This document shows positions 48,479 to 60,223 of a stretch of DNA of 64,000 bases, one piece after another (position 1 is the stretch's first letter; every line of letters begins with the position of its first letter). Position numbers and translations under genes: made by a program. The stretch comes from Camellia lanceoleosa. Its lineage: Eukaryota; Streptophyta; Magnoliopsida; Ericales; Theaceae. The notes under the pieces are model-generated. The model saw only the letters and a list, made by a program, of their open reading frames with translations, was not told where the DNA came from and made no database searches. Where the stretch lies: NCBI GenBank assembly GCA_025200525.1, contig CM045770.1, positions 124,721,429-124,785,428 on the forward strand, read 5' to 3'.

Positions 48479-49124
48479 CTGTGGCGGAGCCAAAATATTA
48501 AATCAGAGGATACACTTATTAATTACAACATTGAAAATTTTTACAAAACTATTTCACATAAATTTTTATGATTGACTTCAAGAAAGAAAAAATATATATA
48601 TTATTTGTAACTAATGTATCATAGACAATATAAAAAAAAGTTATGGATATAAGTTTTAAAATAAATTATATAATGATAAAGTAATTTTTTATACAAAATA
48701 TGAGTAAAAATTCAATATAATAGTAATACTACGTCATCATTGACATACGATATTACTAACCAATAGTAAAGAAACACATGGAGGATGAACCCCACATGTC
48801 AAAATGTAACTAATAATTCAATTAATTCCATATCTTTATTGAGATTATATATGTTTCCATATTAATAATAATAGATATCTCCATTACACTGAAATTTTCA
48901 TAAATAATAATATGACTTGTTGTAGTCTCTTTATTTTCAATCAAAACAACCATTATTGTTATCATAATTTAAAAAATGTTATTGGCATTTCACTCTAAAT
49001 AATATTTTTATAAATTTTTTTATTTAAAATTTTTTCCTTATGTTTGAAAAAAAAAAAAAAAAAAAAAAAATCCAGAACCCGGGGGGGCACGTGACCCCCC
49101 GGCCTCCATATGGCTCCGCCACTA
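48479..49124. mobile_element. Undivided hAT MITE, sister of 37812-43293
   Basis: Ends CTGTGGCGGAGCC and the inverse of TAGTGGCGGAGCC, with TSD CCCCTTGA / CCCCCTGA (48471-48478 and 49125-49132, one mismatch). 646 bp, non-coding; orientation is opposite to the sister. It gives the empty-site sequence for the split copy. Confidence 0.82.
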
Positions 49125-49267
49125 CCCCCTGAGGTATGTCTTTAATACAAATATCTCCTTGAGATTTTGGAAATTACATTGACCACCTTGTCATGAGTTA
49201 ACACTCTTAACAGATATATTAAAATGACTTTCTTACCCTTATCTTTCATCCTTTTTCAGACTGAGGT

Positions 49268-49687
49268 TGAGAGTAAATTTACAAACCGAATGACGGATTA
49301 GCGGATTGACAAATTGCAGTTTGGGCAATTTTTGGCGGATTGAAGAATATTCTAACTAATTGTCATATATTTGTATAATATATAACACTAATTTGTATAA
49401 TATTTTTTAGATATATAACACAAAGTAATTTTACATAATATGTTTCATATATATAACTACTAATTTGTAATCAATTTCATATCTTATATCTCTCTCACAC
49501 TCATTTTTATATTGATATTTCATTAGAGGTTAAAAAATATATATGTGTTAACTATAGCGGAGCGGAGCGGTTCGGTTGGCAAATTATAAATTTTAAAGTT
49601 TAAACCGCGATTAGCGGTTAGAGTGGTGCGAATAGATGCGGATCGGTGCGACTTTAGCGGATTGGGTGGTATTTTGCACAGCCCTAC
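49268..49687. mobile_element. hAT-like MITE copy, inverse of 45513
   Basis: Right end GTATTTTGCACAGCCCTA; 'gcggagcggagcggttcggt' near 49557 and 'aaaccgcgattagcggttag' near 49600. The left limit is estimated from 'accgaatgacggattagcgg'. Confidence 0.5.
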
Positions 49688-50999
49688 TTCTCCATCCCAC
49701 TTGCGTTTTTGAGGCATTTGATCAAACATGAGAGAGGCATCATCCTCACAACTGTCAGCTACCTCACCTACACTCCACCATTACCTGCGCTCATCACAAC
49801 CATCATTCCATCGCCGACCCACTCATCCCAACTGTGACCTCCAACGACGCAACACATCCTGCCCCAATCCCAACCCATGACCTCCAGTGACCCAACACCC
49901 AGCTCGGACTTCTAGACTTCTATGAGTTCAGCTCACCAGCAGCAACAATGGGATTATATTTTTCAGCCACGGCAGCACGTCCTTTCTTCACCATCACAAC
50001 ACACACATACTCTCCCTCTTTGTGTTTTCTCCACCCTTGTTTGTTGTTGGTTTGTTGGGTGTGTTTGATTTGTAGCAGGGTTGTTGTACTGGGAAAGGGG
50101 TAGTAGTGGACATGGGTTTGATTTGTACGTGTGTTGGTAAGGCTATAGTAGTTGGTATTGGTATGCAATTTTTTTTGTAGGTTGCAGGTAGTTGCTGCGA
50201 GGTAGCTTTAAATATGGTAGCATAATATGCATGTTACATGCTTGATTTATTGCTTCAAAGAATTAAAAACGATAACTTTAATGAGATGCATCCAATTAGA
50301 ATCTTTAACAAATAAAAATCCTCATGCGGACTGTTGGTGGCAGCCTATTCTTGTATTCAAAAGCTATTGCCCAGTACAAGGAAAAGGAGAAAAATTATTG
50401 AGTTTGGTGAACTTTTAAGTTCTGGAAATAGTGTGCAACATAACAAAGGCCTGGGTTAACATTGGTGGATTGTTGGGTTATGATTATTGTCTCTAAATTA
50501 TACACATGTCATATTTGTGCATATATAAATTGCACAAACACAAAAATAAACCAAGAAACAAATGTGTGAGTTGTTGGTCTTTCTCAAAATTTATGATTTT
50601 TAAAGAGAAATTGACCACCTTGGGTTTTATTTTTGTGGAATTGGGGCTCTATATACGTACGTATATTGGATGTTTGTAGTGTGCTATGGTGGTGGGTAGG
50701 TTCACGTTGCTAAGGAGTGGATTTAGTTATCATCTATGAAGCACGGGTATGATATGAGTACGGGTACAAGTATGTCGATACGGTAAAATTAAAAAAAAAA
50801 AAAAAGGGTATGGGAACTCCTTGGTACACTTGTGTTGGCTACATATTTTGTATAAGCCAATTGCAGTTTGAAACATGGCTGAACAAGGGCAATATGGGAA
50901 AACAATTCAAGTCCTCAATCAGAATCACACACGTGGCAGTTAGTATTGGTTTTTGTAGATTTGCATAACACTGGATCAGCAAAGAGATGCAAAATGACG
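49688..50999. other. Intergenic, no gene seen
   Basis: Less AT-rich near 49740-49930, but no exon with a convincing frame was found. Nothing identified to 51000. Confidence 0.45.
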
Positions 51000-51476
51000 T
51001 GGCTTCAACGGTTACTCATATTTAAATACATTTACAACATGAAATGTATGTCATCTTAAGTGTAAATATTTTATGACATATTTTTATATGCTGTAAAAAT
51101 ATGCATTTTTACAACATGCTTTAGCATGCCATAAAAAAAATCGGATTGATTTTATTATTATTTTTTTTTTTTGTAGAAGTTTTCACAATATGTTAATGCA
51201 TATTGTGTAAAGTTATGATATTTTACAACATGAAATGTATGTCTTAAGTGCAAATATTTTACGACATATTTTTTAAGTTGTGAAAATATACATTTTCACA
51301 GCATAATTTGGTATGGTACAAATATATGAATTAACGACTTACATGATATGTATGCCGTTATTGAAAAACCATTAACGACTTGCCAAAAAAAAAAATGCCA
51401 TAAAAGTACTAATTACGACATACATTTGATGTATGCTGTAAAGTTGAAACCATAAATAGTTAGTTTTGTTGTAGTG
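51000..51476. mobile_element. CACTA-type terminal fragment
   Basis: Repeats of 'tacgacatacatttgatg'-like and 'gctgtaaa' motifs lead to the terminus TTTTGTTGTAGTG (inverse of CACTACAACAAAA) at 51476. The opposite end is not found. Confidence 0.5.
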
Positions 51477-51599
51477 TGATTAAAAATAATCCTTTTTAAT
51501 CACACTCCCAAATATCACACTTTGACAAAATTTTAAAAATGTGATTAAATAACATACATCACACATAAAAAGTGATATATTTATGATTTTGTAGTAGTG
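51477..51599. mobile_element. Second CACTA-type terminal fragment
   Basis: Ends ATGATTTTGTAGTAGTG (inverse of CACTACTACAAAATCAT), preceded by 'tcacac'/'gtgtga' subterminal repeats. It directly abuts the previous terminus. Confidence 0.5.
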
Positions 51600-52322
51600 A
51601 CAGCATAGCAGAACAACAACACAACAAAAACATCAGAAACGTAGCACAACAGCACAACGTAACTATATATGGCTGGCTATCATCATTGCAGCATCTCACA
51701 CTCCAAATTTCAACATTCCCTCACAAGTTCTTAGTATTATAACACAAGTCAATATGCAAAATGTAAATTGCATTCATTCACAAGGTTCAGAACTCGCTCT
51801 TAGAAGTTTTGTGTGTGTGCATACAAACATGACACAGACAACACAATTGAATCACTTGAAAAACATCAAATTTAGCAGTACTAATGGCATGCCCAATGAA
51901 CATATTGGTACTCTACTACTCACAATCAGAAAGCAAGCAATGCACAATCAATGAAGAATTTAGAAACTGTACAAGGGATAAAGAACCAAGAAAAAATCAT
52001 TCCTTCAAAATTCTACCACTACCAATGTTTTTAATAAGAAAATTCCAAATAATCTGTACAAAATGCACCTCAGATTTACATTAAAAAAAAAATCATATCT
52101 CAATTCATTCCTTTCATATAACTATAACTATAATAAGAAGCAAAATCACGGCAAGTGTAAACGCCTGGTGTGCTAGAATTATATATATAAACAGCAGCAT
52201 AGACATAAAAACACTTCTAAATGTGTGTTTTCTCTGTCAAGGTACAATCTTTTCATGAGCATAAATCTAAACAATAGCATATATATGTATGAAACCTACA
52301 TTGCAATTCAAGAGATGGAATA
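51600..52322. other. Intergenic, no gene seen
   Basis: No exon supported; short frames at 51754 and 51884 have no family likeness. Confidence 0.5.
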
Positions 52323-53408
52323 TGAAAAATCTAGAAATCCCCTAGATATTGATTTGTGATTATGTAACAATTTTAAGCAGTATATAACAATCCCAATCAA
52401 ACAATCAAGACAAATAAACATAACGATTTTAATGTGGAAAAATCACAATTGGACACCTCCAACTGTGATTAAAAAATCATGGGCAACAGCCACAAAACAA
52501 TCCACTAAGAAGATTTAAAGGAATTACATAGGTATACTCTCAATTACCTAGCGAATCCACGCCTAATTGAACCAACCTCTATGTGCCTCTTCCAACCCCG
52601 TCTTCACCTCGGAATTGTCTTTACAATGAGCCACTCCAGAATCCACTGAAACTTCAGGCTCGAATTCTTCAAAATCCACCGAAGAACAACTCTCTCTCTC
52701 TTGTATATAACAAACAAAACCTTTGATGTACTCTCTTTAAACCATGAGTTGAATACTCAATAAAACATCAAAGAAAACTAACAAAATATCTCCAAATATA
52801 AACCTTAAGAACCAAAAAGAAGATCTGGAGGAATTCAGGAGTAGTCTAGTTTAGGGAGAAAACCAACTACTTATAGAAAACCAAAAGTAATCCAAGATTT
52901 GGAAGAAAACCCAATCCTTATTGAAATCTGGAAAACTGTGTTTGTGCGGTCCGCTCGAGCGTGGTACTTCCCGCTCGAGCGGAGACTTCATATTTTGAGA
53001 TTTCATATAGGCTCCACGCTTGAGCGCCAGTTTCCACGCTCGAGTGTCGAATCACATCATCCAGTACTTTTTCAGGCAAAGCAGAGATGCTGTGAGCTTG
53101 CAAACCCCGCTCACGCGTCACTTTCCCCGCTCAAGCGGGAAGACCAAAATTGGAAGTAAATGACAGGCAATTTTGAATGCATTTTTGCATTTTGCTTCAG
53201 CCCGCGAGCTGACCGGGCAGCTCGACCCCTGTAATAATCAGCGAAGTGGCAATTTTGAAAGTATTGACATCACAAACTTCTCTGCAAAGCACGATTCGGG
53301 TTGGATTCGCCTCTAACAACTCATAGCCTCACTGAAATAAAAATGTGAATAAAATTACAACTCAAAGGAGTTTTGTCAAACGGGATTGCCAAGAATAAAA
53401 ACCTAACA
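52323..53408 (-). mobile_element. 3' LTR of GAG-only element
   Basis: Minus strand TGTTAGG...TTTTTCA, 1086 bp. Preceded on the minus strand by the purine tract AAAGGGGGTGAT (53409-53420). Array at 52951-53138: three intact CTCGAG cores and three altered ones (CTTGAG, CTCACG, CTCAAG). Confidence 0.9.
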
Positions 53409-54822
53409 ATCACCCCCTTTGGCAATGCCGTGACAAAACACACCTAACAAATAAAATCCTAAACACCCCAACCCATTGCAGCCAACAAACACAAACTTCT
53501 TTCTCAAGATTAAGATCTGCAAAACAGCTATTAGTTCCACAATCTCCAAAACAACTATTAGTGCCACAAGAGTATATGAAAAAGCAATAAACATATGACA
53601 AGATTATCTTGAAGCATGAGATGGAAAACATGAATAGATGCGGCTTGAAGATTTTAAGAACATGTAGCATGGATAGATGAAAACTAAGACTTATGCACCC
53701 GACACATGACATGAATACATGAAATCCTAAGACACATGAAAAACAACTTTCTCAAGCAACCAAAGCAAGATCATTAACCAACAAAAGTCAAGATGAACCA
53801 AACTCCCCCTCACTAAAAACAAAGAACAAGAACAAACTGACAAAAATAATATGGTGGAGCAAGCAGGAATTTCTGATTTATACCTTGAAACACACAAGAT
53901 AATTCAAGAAGCACCATTACAAGAAAACACAATGTGCACAGCCTCTAGAAGATTCCTCATAAAAGAAAGTGATGCATTATATGAAAAGCATAGATCTCAT
54001 GAGAAAAAGTGTGTGTGTGACTCTTGGAGTTCGACAAACACAAGATTCAAATCCTAGTAGTGATATGAAAGCTGGACCTCCGATAAGATAATCTTAGCAC
54101 AAATAAGGAAAGTCAAACCACTAGGAATCAAGGGGTATTTGGCGAGTAAAGGCGGAGGCTCCCCCTCAATCAATGAATCCTTTATTTTTTTCTTTTTCTT
54201 TTTCTTTTTTTTTTCACAGCTTTTTCTTTTCTTTCTTTTGCACATCCTTTTTTTTTTTTTTTTTTCTTTCTTTTGCACATTTTTTCCTTTCTTTTGCACA
54301 CTCATTGGCGGCTGACACGCTCAAGAGTACGGAAACCGAACCAGAGAAGTATGGATATAATAAGGATGGCCTGGTTAGTGACTTTGAGGTAGCCTTTTCC
54401 TCATGCCTGGACTACAAAGAATAGAGGGGAAAGCCATGGAGATGCAAAAGGATGGAAGGTGGTTAAGAGACTCAACATCACCCATGATATGCTAGTATAG
54501 GTCAATTCCTCTAGAAAAGCAAAAGATACCATGCCAGAAGTCCATAGAAAAAAATAATCACTAAGGTGAAAGACTCCGATATTTGCTAATCCAAGAGTGT
54601 GTACAGAATGAGACATACTAATCAAAAACACACACTCCAAAATGAGTAAGGACCATAGAAAGCACCCACATATCAACATGTAATGGATATTCTTATCAAT
54701 TCCAATATGCACTAAGGACCACTCAAAAATTTCAAGCTTGCAAAACCAAACTAAGAAAATCTTTTTGATTTTTTTTTTTTTTTTTTACACAGAGACCCAA
54801 AAAACTAAATAGAGTAAACATA
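53409..54822 (-). other. Non-coding internal region of GAG-only element
   Basis: Lies between the GAG gene and the 3' LTR, where pol would be. I find no protease, integrase or RT motif on either strand. T- and A-runs at 54180-54300 and 54768-54786 produce meaningless Phe- or Lys-rich frames. Confidence 0.65.
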
Positions 54823-55716
54823 TTAACACAAGTCAAGTTTTCTCACCCAAATCTTTTTGGTCTTAACAAAATCAGGTCTAGCGGACTTGGTAAGAGTCGT
54901 GGCGTTGTGAACACCCTCATGAATCTTGGTATTCCTAGACATGTAAGGTTGTCTCCTAACCCAAAAAGTATTCGAATTTCGACCCTTTTGAGACACTCTC
55001 CCATGCAACTTATAACAATAAGGGCGAATATGACCATGCATACCACAATGATGACAAATAAAAACAAGATGTACAGGGTGTACCTTTTTTTCTTTTACCT
55101 TACCAACTCTCGGAAGTTTGAGAAGTCCATCCTCATGTTGAATTTTTTGTTCTCCTTTTCCTTGAGTTCTTGTATTACGAGATGTAGATGCACTTTGTTT
55201 TTGCTCTTTGTTATCACCAAAGCCAATGCTACTCTTGTCAGAACAAATTTGTTGAGACCCAATGATATTGTCCAAAGTCTTTGATCCTCTGTTCCAAAGA
55301 CCAATGGTTGCCATAGCACACTTGAGTTCTTCCTCTTTCTTGATCATTAGTTCTTCCAAAGCAACTTGAGACATCTCGAGAGTTTCAATCTTTTCTTCAT
55401 ATGTTGCATAGATTTGCTGTAGCTCATTCCTCTCTGTCTCACAAGTCAAGAGTTTTGCACAAAGAACTTGTCGATCATTAGAAATCTTGATGGCATCAAT
55501 CCTGGCCTCAGAAATCTCCTCCTTAAGTTTGACATTCTCACTTTCACATGCTTTGAGTTTCTTTGTGAGTTTGTCATTTAATTTGAATAAGTTAAGAGAC
55601 TCCTTATACAACTTTTCATAAGCTTGCTCAAGCTCTTCATCATCACTCTCCGAGGATTCGTCAAGTAGGGGTGGTCGAACCATAAAATTTCCCTCACGAA
55701 TTGAATCCATTATCAC
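54823..55716 (-). CDS. GAG-like zinc-knuckle protein of LTR element
   Basis: A 297-residue frame starts about 60 bp after the primer-binding site. An acidic stretch DESSESDDEE (19-28) leads into a long charged coiled coil (about 28-138), followed by 'SKTLDNIIGSQQ', a basic Ser-rich linker and a zinc knuckle CHHCGMHGHIRPYC (CX2CX4HX4C, about 219-232) with all four ligands intact. This matches the C-terminal half of plant Copia gag proteins (coiled coil, 'LD.I.G', knuckle); the N-terminal UBN2 capsid part is missing. It may bind RNA and form dimers, but particle assembly without the capsid half is doubtful. The frame has no break, unlike the Copia at 3566. Confidence 0.85.
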   Translation of the reverse strand: MIMDSIREGNFMVRPPLLDESSESDDEELEQAYEKLYKESLNLFKLNDKLTKKLKACESENVKLKEEISEARIDAIKISNDRQVLCAKLLTCETERNELQQIYATYEEKIETLEMSQVALEELMIKKEEELKCAMATIGLWNRGSKTLDNIIGSQQICSDKSSIGFGDNKEQKQSASTSRNTRTQGKGEQKIQHEDGLLKLPRVGKVKEKKVHPVHLVFICHHCGMHGHIRPYCYKLHGRVSQKGRNSNTFWVRRQPYMSRNTKIHEGVHNATTLTKSARPDFVKTKKIWVRKLDLC

Positions 55717-55774
55717 AAATCAAACAAGATCTCGTTCTAAAAGAATTTTTTTTTTTTTTAAAATAGAATGATCT

Positions 55775-55786
55775 GCTCTGATACCA
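55775..55786 (-). other. Primer-binding site (tRNA-iMet)
   Basis: TGGTATCAGAGC on the minus strand, 2 bp inside the 5' LTR end. Confidence 0.92.
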
Positions 55787-55788
55787 AT

Positions 55789-56878
55789 TGAAAAATCTAG
55801 AAATCCCCTAGATATTGATTTATGATTATGTAACAATTTTAAGCAGTATATAACAATCCCAATCAAACAATCAAGAGAAATCAACACAACGATTTTAACG
55901 TGGAAAAACCACAATTGGACACATCTAACTGTGATTAAAAAACCACAGGCAATAGCCACAAAACAATCCACTAAGAAGATTTAAAGGAATTACACAGGTA
56001 TACTCTCAATTACCTAGCGAATCCACGCCTACTTGAACCAACCTCTATGTGCCTCTTCCAACCCCGTCTTCACCTCGGAATTGTCTTTACGATAAGCCAC
56101 TCCAGAATCCACCGAAGCTTCAGGCTCAAATTCTTTAGAATCCACCGAAGAACAACTCTCTCTCTCTCTCTTGTATATAACAAACAAAACCTTTGATGTA
56201 CTCTCGTTAAACCATGAGTTGAATACTCAATAAAACATCAAAGAAAACTAACAAAATATCTCCAGATATAAACCTTAAGAACCAAAAAGAAGATCTGGAG
56301 GAATTCAGGAGTAGTCTAGTTTTGGGAGAAAACCAACTACTTATAGAAAACCAAAAGTAATCCAAGATTTGGAAGAAAACCCAATCCTTATTGAAATTTG
56401 GAAAACTGTGTTTGCGCGGTCCGCTCGAGCGTGGTACTTCTCGCTCGAGCGGAGACTTCATATTTTGAGATTTCATATAGGCTCCACGCTCGAGCGTCAG
56501 TTTCCACGCTCGAGCCCCGAATCACATCATCCAGTACTTTTTTAGGCAAAGGAGAGATGCTGTGAGCTTGCAAACCCCGCTCGAGCGTCACTTTCCCCGC
56601 TTGAGCGGGAAGACCAAAATTGGAAGTAAATGACAGGCAATTTTGAATGCATTTTTGCATTTTGCTTCGGCCCGCGAGCTGACTGGGCAGCTCAACCCCC
56701 GTAATAATCAGTGAAGTGGCAATCTTGAAAGTATTGACATCACAAACTTCTCTGCAAAGCACGATTCGGGTTGGATTCGCCTCTAACAACTCATAGCCTC
56801 ACTGAAATAAAAATGCGAATAAAATTACAACTCAAAGGAGTTTTGTCAAACGGGATTGCCAAGAATAAAAACCTAACA
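55789..56878 (-). mobile_element. 5' LTR of GAG-only element
   Basis: Minus strand TGTTAGG...TTTTTCA, 1090 bp. Array at 56421-56609 with five intact CTCGAG cores and one CTTGAG, then about 70-80 bp to a CTATAAGTAG TATA box (near 56340, minus strand). Confidence 0.9.
56421..56609 (-). promoter_or_regulatory. U3 palindrome array in GAG-only element
   Basis: CGCTCGAGCG units in pairs, the pairs separated by 'gagatttcatatagg' and by a spacer with 'catccagtactttttt'. The same 'catccagta(t/c)tt' spacer occurs in the nested LTR array near 26759, so the two families share more than the palindrome. Confidence 0.75.
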
Positions 56879-56883
56879 GAATA

Positions 56884-57404
56884 GCGCAAAACATCTAGAC
56901 ACAATAATCAAACGAAAAGTATCATAGCTTTCACAAAAAAAAAAAAAAAAAAAAAAAAAGATTTACTGGAAGGGAAAAAAGAATACCCCAAAAAATGAAA
57001 CACATGATGACAACAAAGCTCAAGCACATACACATTCAGCAGTCGAAAAAAAAGAAGAGAGAAAATCAAACCAACTGTTTGGATACATTGAATAGTACAT
57101 GGGTTTCAATCTATTAAAGAGATACATAATCTTCTTTACTTTAATTTTTTAAGAAATTGAATCGAATTTCAAGATTTTTACAAATATATAATCTATTGCA
57201 CTTTGTGTTTTTGTTGGTGGATTGTGAAATTCTAGGGTTTTTGTTTTTTGGTGATGGGAAAGGGGCCGAAGACTGGAGGGTTGAAGAATTAGGTCGAAAA
57301 TGAAAAACCAAAACTAAACCAAAAGCAACGAAACCCAAAGAGAAGAGAAGAGAAAAGATGAGATTGTACCGTCGATTGTTGTCGCCGCTAGACTAGGTCG
57401 AAGT
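56884..57404. other. Intergenic, no gene seen
   Basis: Includes an A-run at 56937-56959. A 65-codon minus-strand frame at 57141-57338 and CpG-bearing sequence at 57361-57400 could be an old 5' gene end, but nothing confirms it. Confidence 0.4.
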
Positions 57405-57790
57405 TGTAACATCCTAAAATTTTCTCACAAGAATATGCCAAGACAATTACAAGAATATACTCAAAAAGTCATCTTTCTCATTGAACTAAGAGGTAAGAGA
57501 TTACAATTCACCAAGTACAATCCCACAATATTTGGAATTCGTATTCCAGTTCAATGAACTAGATGGCCTCACAAAATATAAGCCTCCAGGGCGTACAATA
57601 ACAACAAAATAAATTGATAGTCTTGTTACAAAAATCCCAATTCAAAGTAACAAAATACACATGAAGCAACTTTTTCCAAAGGAGCTACTGCTTAATCCAA
57701 TCCATCAAGGAGGTGGTATTTTGTCAATTCCTGAAAAACAAAATAGGATTGAGCTATATGTCCAGTAGGAACACATTTAACCAAGTATTT
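57405..57790 (-). mobile_element. LTR end fragment of a third long-LTR family
   Basis: Reads, on the minus strand, a block like 'ctactggacatatagctca' (compare 'ctactgggctgtggctcac' in the CTCGAG family), a 'gtacgccctggaggctta' block and an end TTTAGGATGTTACA. Only the 3' part of the LTR is recognisable. Confidence 0.5.
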
Positions 57791-59104
57791 GATCTTTCGA
57801 ATAAGATTATGGTATCTGTGCGACAAAACATTATTTTATTTTTTGTCCATCAAACTTAATCACTGTTATTTATTGGACTAATATGACACAATCTATAAAA
57901 TTGATTAAATTAAAACAATAGAAACAAAAATAAAACAAAAGTAGACTATAAAGATTATCACTCTAATTTATCCCAAAAAAATTGTCACAAGAGAGAGAGA
58001 GAATTGAGCCGAGAGAGACAGAACTGAGTTGCTGTGGTTCAAAAGAAGGAAAATAAATGAATAAAGGTTGATGGAATGAAGGCAGCCCCCATGTGGGCAT
58101 ACTTCCTTTATTATGATTTTATTTTATTTATATCCATTTCTCTCTCTATATATATAATTAAAAATACAATTAAAAACATTATAAGATTTCGAAATCTAAT
58201 TTCACTATAGGAAAAATGGGGTTTAATGATGTTTGTTTAATGGCATTTTTTTAGATGTTACTTTTATTAATTTTTAGCGGCATTTTGTAACCGCTGCATA
58301 TTTTTTTAATCAAAACGACACCATTTTATAATTAAAGGCGTTTAAAAACGCCTCCAAATGCGGTAGGACTCACGCGCTTCCTCTATCTTTCTTTTTTTTT
58401 TTTTTTGTTTAAACCCTTATTTTGAATCTGGTCTCTCTAGATTGATCTCTCTCTCAACCCTTATACGCACGTATCTCTCTCTCTCTCAACCCTAATCATT
58501 CTCAGAGCAATTTCGAAGCTCTATCGCCACCACCATCTCCACCGTCGAGGTAGCAAGCTCCACCGTCTCTCTCTCTCTCTCTCTCTCTAGATCTATGAAA
58601 TCAATGTGTTAAGGCATTCTTACTTGATCCTTATTTGCAGAGATTTAGAGCAATTGTGAAGCTCCATCGCCACCACAATCTGCACTGGCGATTTCGATTT
58701 CACTAAGGTGAGCTCCACCGTCTCTCTGTCTCTCTCTCTCAAATTACTTCAATTTTTTTGTGGCTTCTCTTCTAATGATCTAAATCTTGTTTTTGTTTTT
58801 TCATAGTCAAGTTCAAGCTTCTCTTCTAATGATATGAATCTTGTTCTGTCTCATATACGATCTCAAGGCTGTAAGTTGTTTGATTTCACTTCTGAATTCG
58901 AATTTAATTTATTTTTATTTTTTTTTTGTCATATTTAGTTTTTAAGTGTTTTGTGGTGCAATAGAATTGCATTGGTGATGTCTATTGATATTTGTAATAT
59001 AATATTTATCAATTGAGGAGGGACATCTATTTTTGAATAATATATAATTGTCCTAAAAACTGATATTTAATTGTATGAACTTCAGGAAATAAGAAGAAAA
59101 GTTC

Positions 59105-60223
59105 ATGAAACAAACATATATTTCAGAAACAGATGCACAAGTTCTTATACTAAACCATGTATTCTTTTATGCTACCAAATTCCGCAGCATTGGAATATTT
59201 GCAAAGTTGCAGCGGGTAATGCAGAGTGAAAAGAAAAGAGAGATGGATTTCTTAAAAAAGTTACAGACTGGAGCTAGTTCAAACGGTGAAAGCCTTTCCA
59301 TTATTGTTGTTATTATCACTTTTTGTTAAAAAATACTCACAATTATTATTATTATCATTCCCTCTTTTTGTTAAAAAATGTAGTTAGAATCATGTGTAGA
59401 CACAGAATCAACATAAAAGTTTGTACTGGGTAGGAAACAGCTCATAAGTTTTTGACTACCTACTATTTGTCCCTAAAAAAGGGGGAAAAAAATGGGAATT
59501 CGGAATACCACTTTGATTTTATGCAGTTGAATCCATTGATTGTCTTTTTAAGTTGTTTATTTATTTATTTATTTATTTATTTTAATTTTTTAATTTTTTA
59601 TTTCAGATGAAGCATGTTGCATTGATGTGGAAATCCTATCAAGGTGCCTAGAAGCAAAGCTGACAGTTTGTTGCTGCTCTCTCAGCAGAGACAAAGAGGT
59701 TATATATGTTGACATTAAATACATGTTTAGTGACGAAAATACACAAAAACATTGCTCTTACAACCACCACTTATGGGTTCAGTCTTACAGAAATTAACAA
59801 ATAAATGATGTGTTCTCCCCTTTGTATGCATATATGTATATATATGTGATAAATGATGTATGCATATATGTGTTCTCCCCTTTGTACTGCTAAGTTGATA
59901 TAATTTCTCTTTTTGGAGGGGGGGGTTGGGGGAATTTGTTTCTAGAATTTTGGATAGTGGGCAGAGATATGCCAAGAGGTAATGAATTTGTTCACTAGTT
60001 TTTAATTTCTCACTTTTCTAAATCTATTAAGACATGATGTGATTTGGTGTTGGAAATTAGTGAATGATTGTAGTTTTTAATTGTTTTATTAAAAAAACAA
60101 TTGATGTGTTCTAATTGATGTTTTTTGGGATGTTGTGGAATATTTTGCCACAACAGCTTGGTGAAGGATGTGATTCTACAGAGGTGTGCAACACGGAATC
60201 ATTTGGACAGAACCTCCCACTAG
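59105..60223 (+). pseudogene. Three-exon fragment of an unidentified host gene
   Basis: Exons ~59105-59285 (ending SSNG, donor GTGAAA), 59607-59698 (acceptor TTTCAG, donor GTTATA) and 60155-60223 (acceptor ACAACAG) join in frame: 'ETDAQVLILNHVFFYATKF', then DEACCIDVEILSRCLEAKL and TVCCCSLSRDKE, then LGEGCDSTEVCNTESFGQN. I do not recognise the family. Consistent phases over two introns support a real origin, but no start, stop or neighbouring exon was found. Confidence 0.5.

Larger units (their letters stand above)
52323..56878 (-). mobile_element. Complete GAG-only (TR-GAG-like) LTR retrotransposon
   Basis: Two direct LTRs (52323-53408 and 55789-56878), a perfect 5-bp TSD GAATA (52318-52322 and 56879-56883), a tRNA-Met primer-binding site next to the right LTR and a purine tract next to the left LTR show a full element on the minus strand, 4556 bp. 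The only gene is a GAG-like protein; no protease, integrase or reverse transcriptase is present, so it would need another element's enzymes. By eye the LTRs differ at roughly 45 positions, about 4%, mostly transitions. Its LTRs carry a short CGCTCGAGCG array. Confidence 0.93.

Noticed and set aside
54054..54424. Lys-rich and Phe-rich frames on opposite strands
   Set aside because: They come from T/C homopolymer-like runs in the non-coding part of the GAG-only element.
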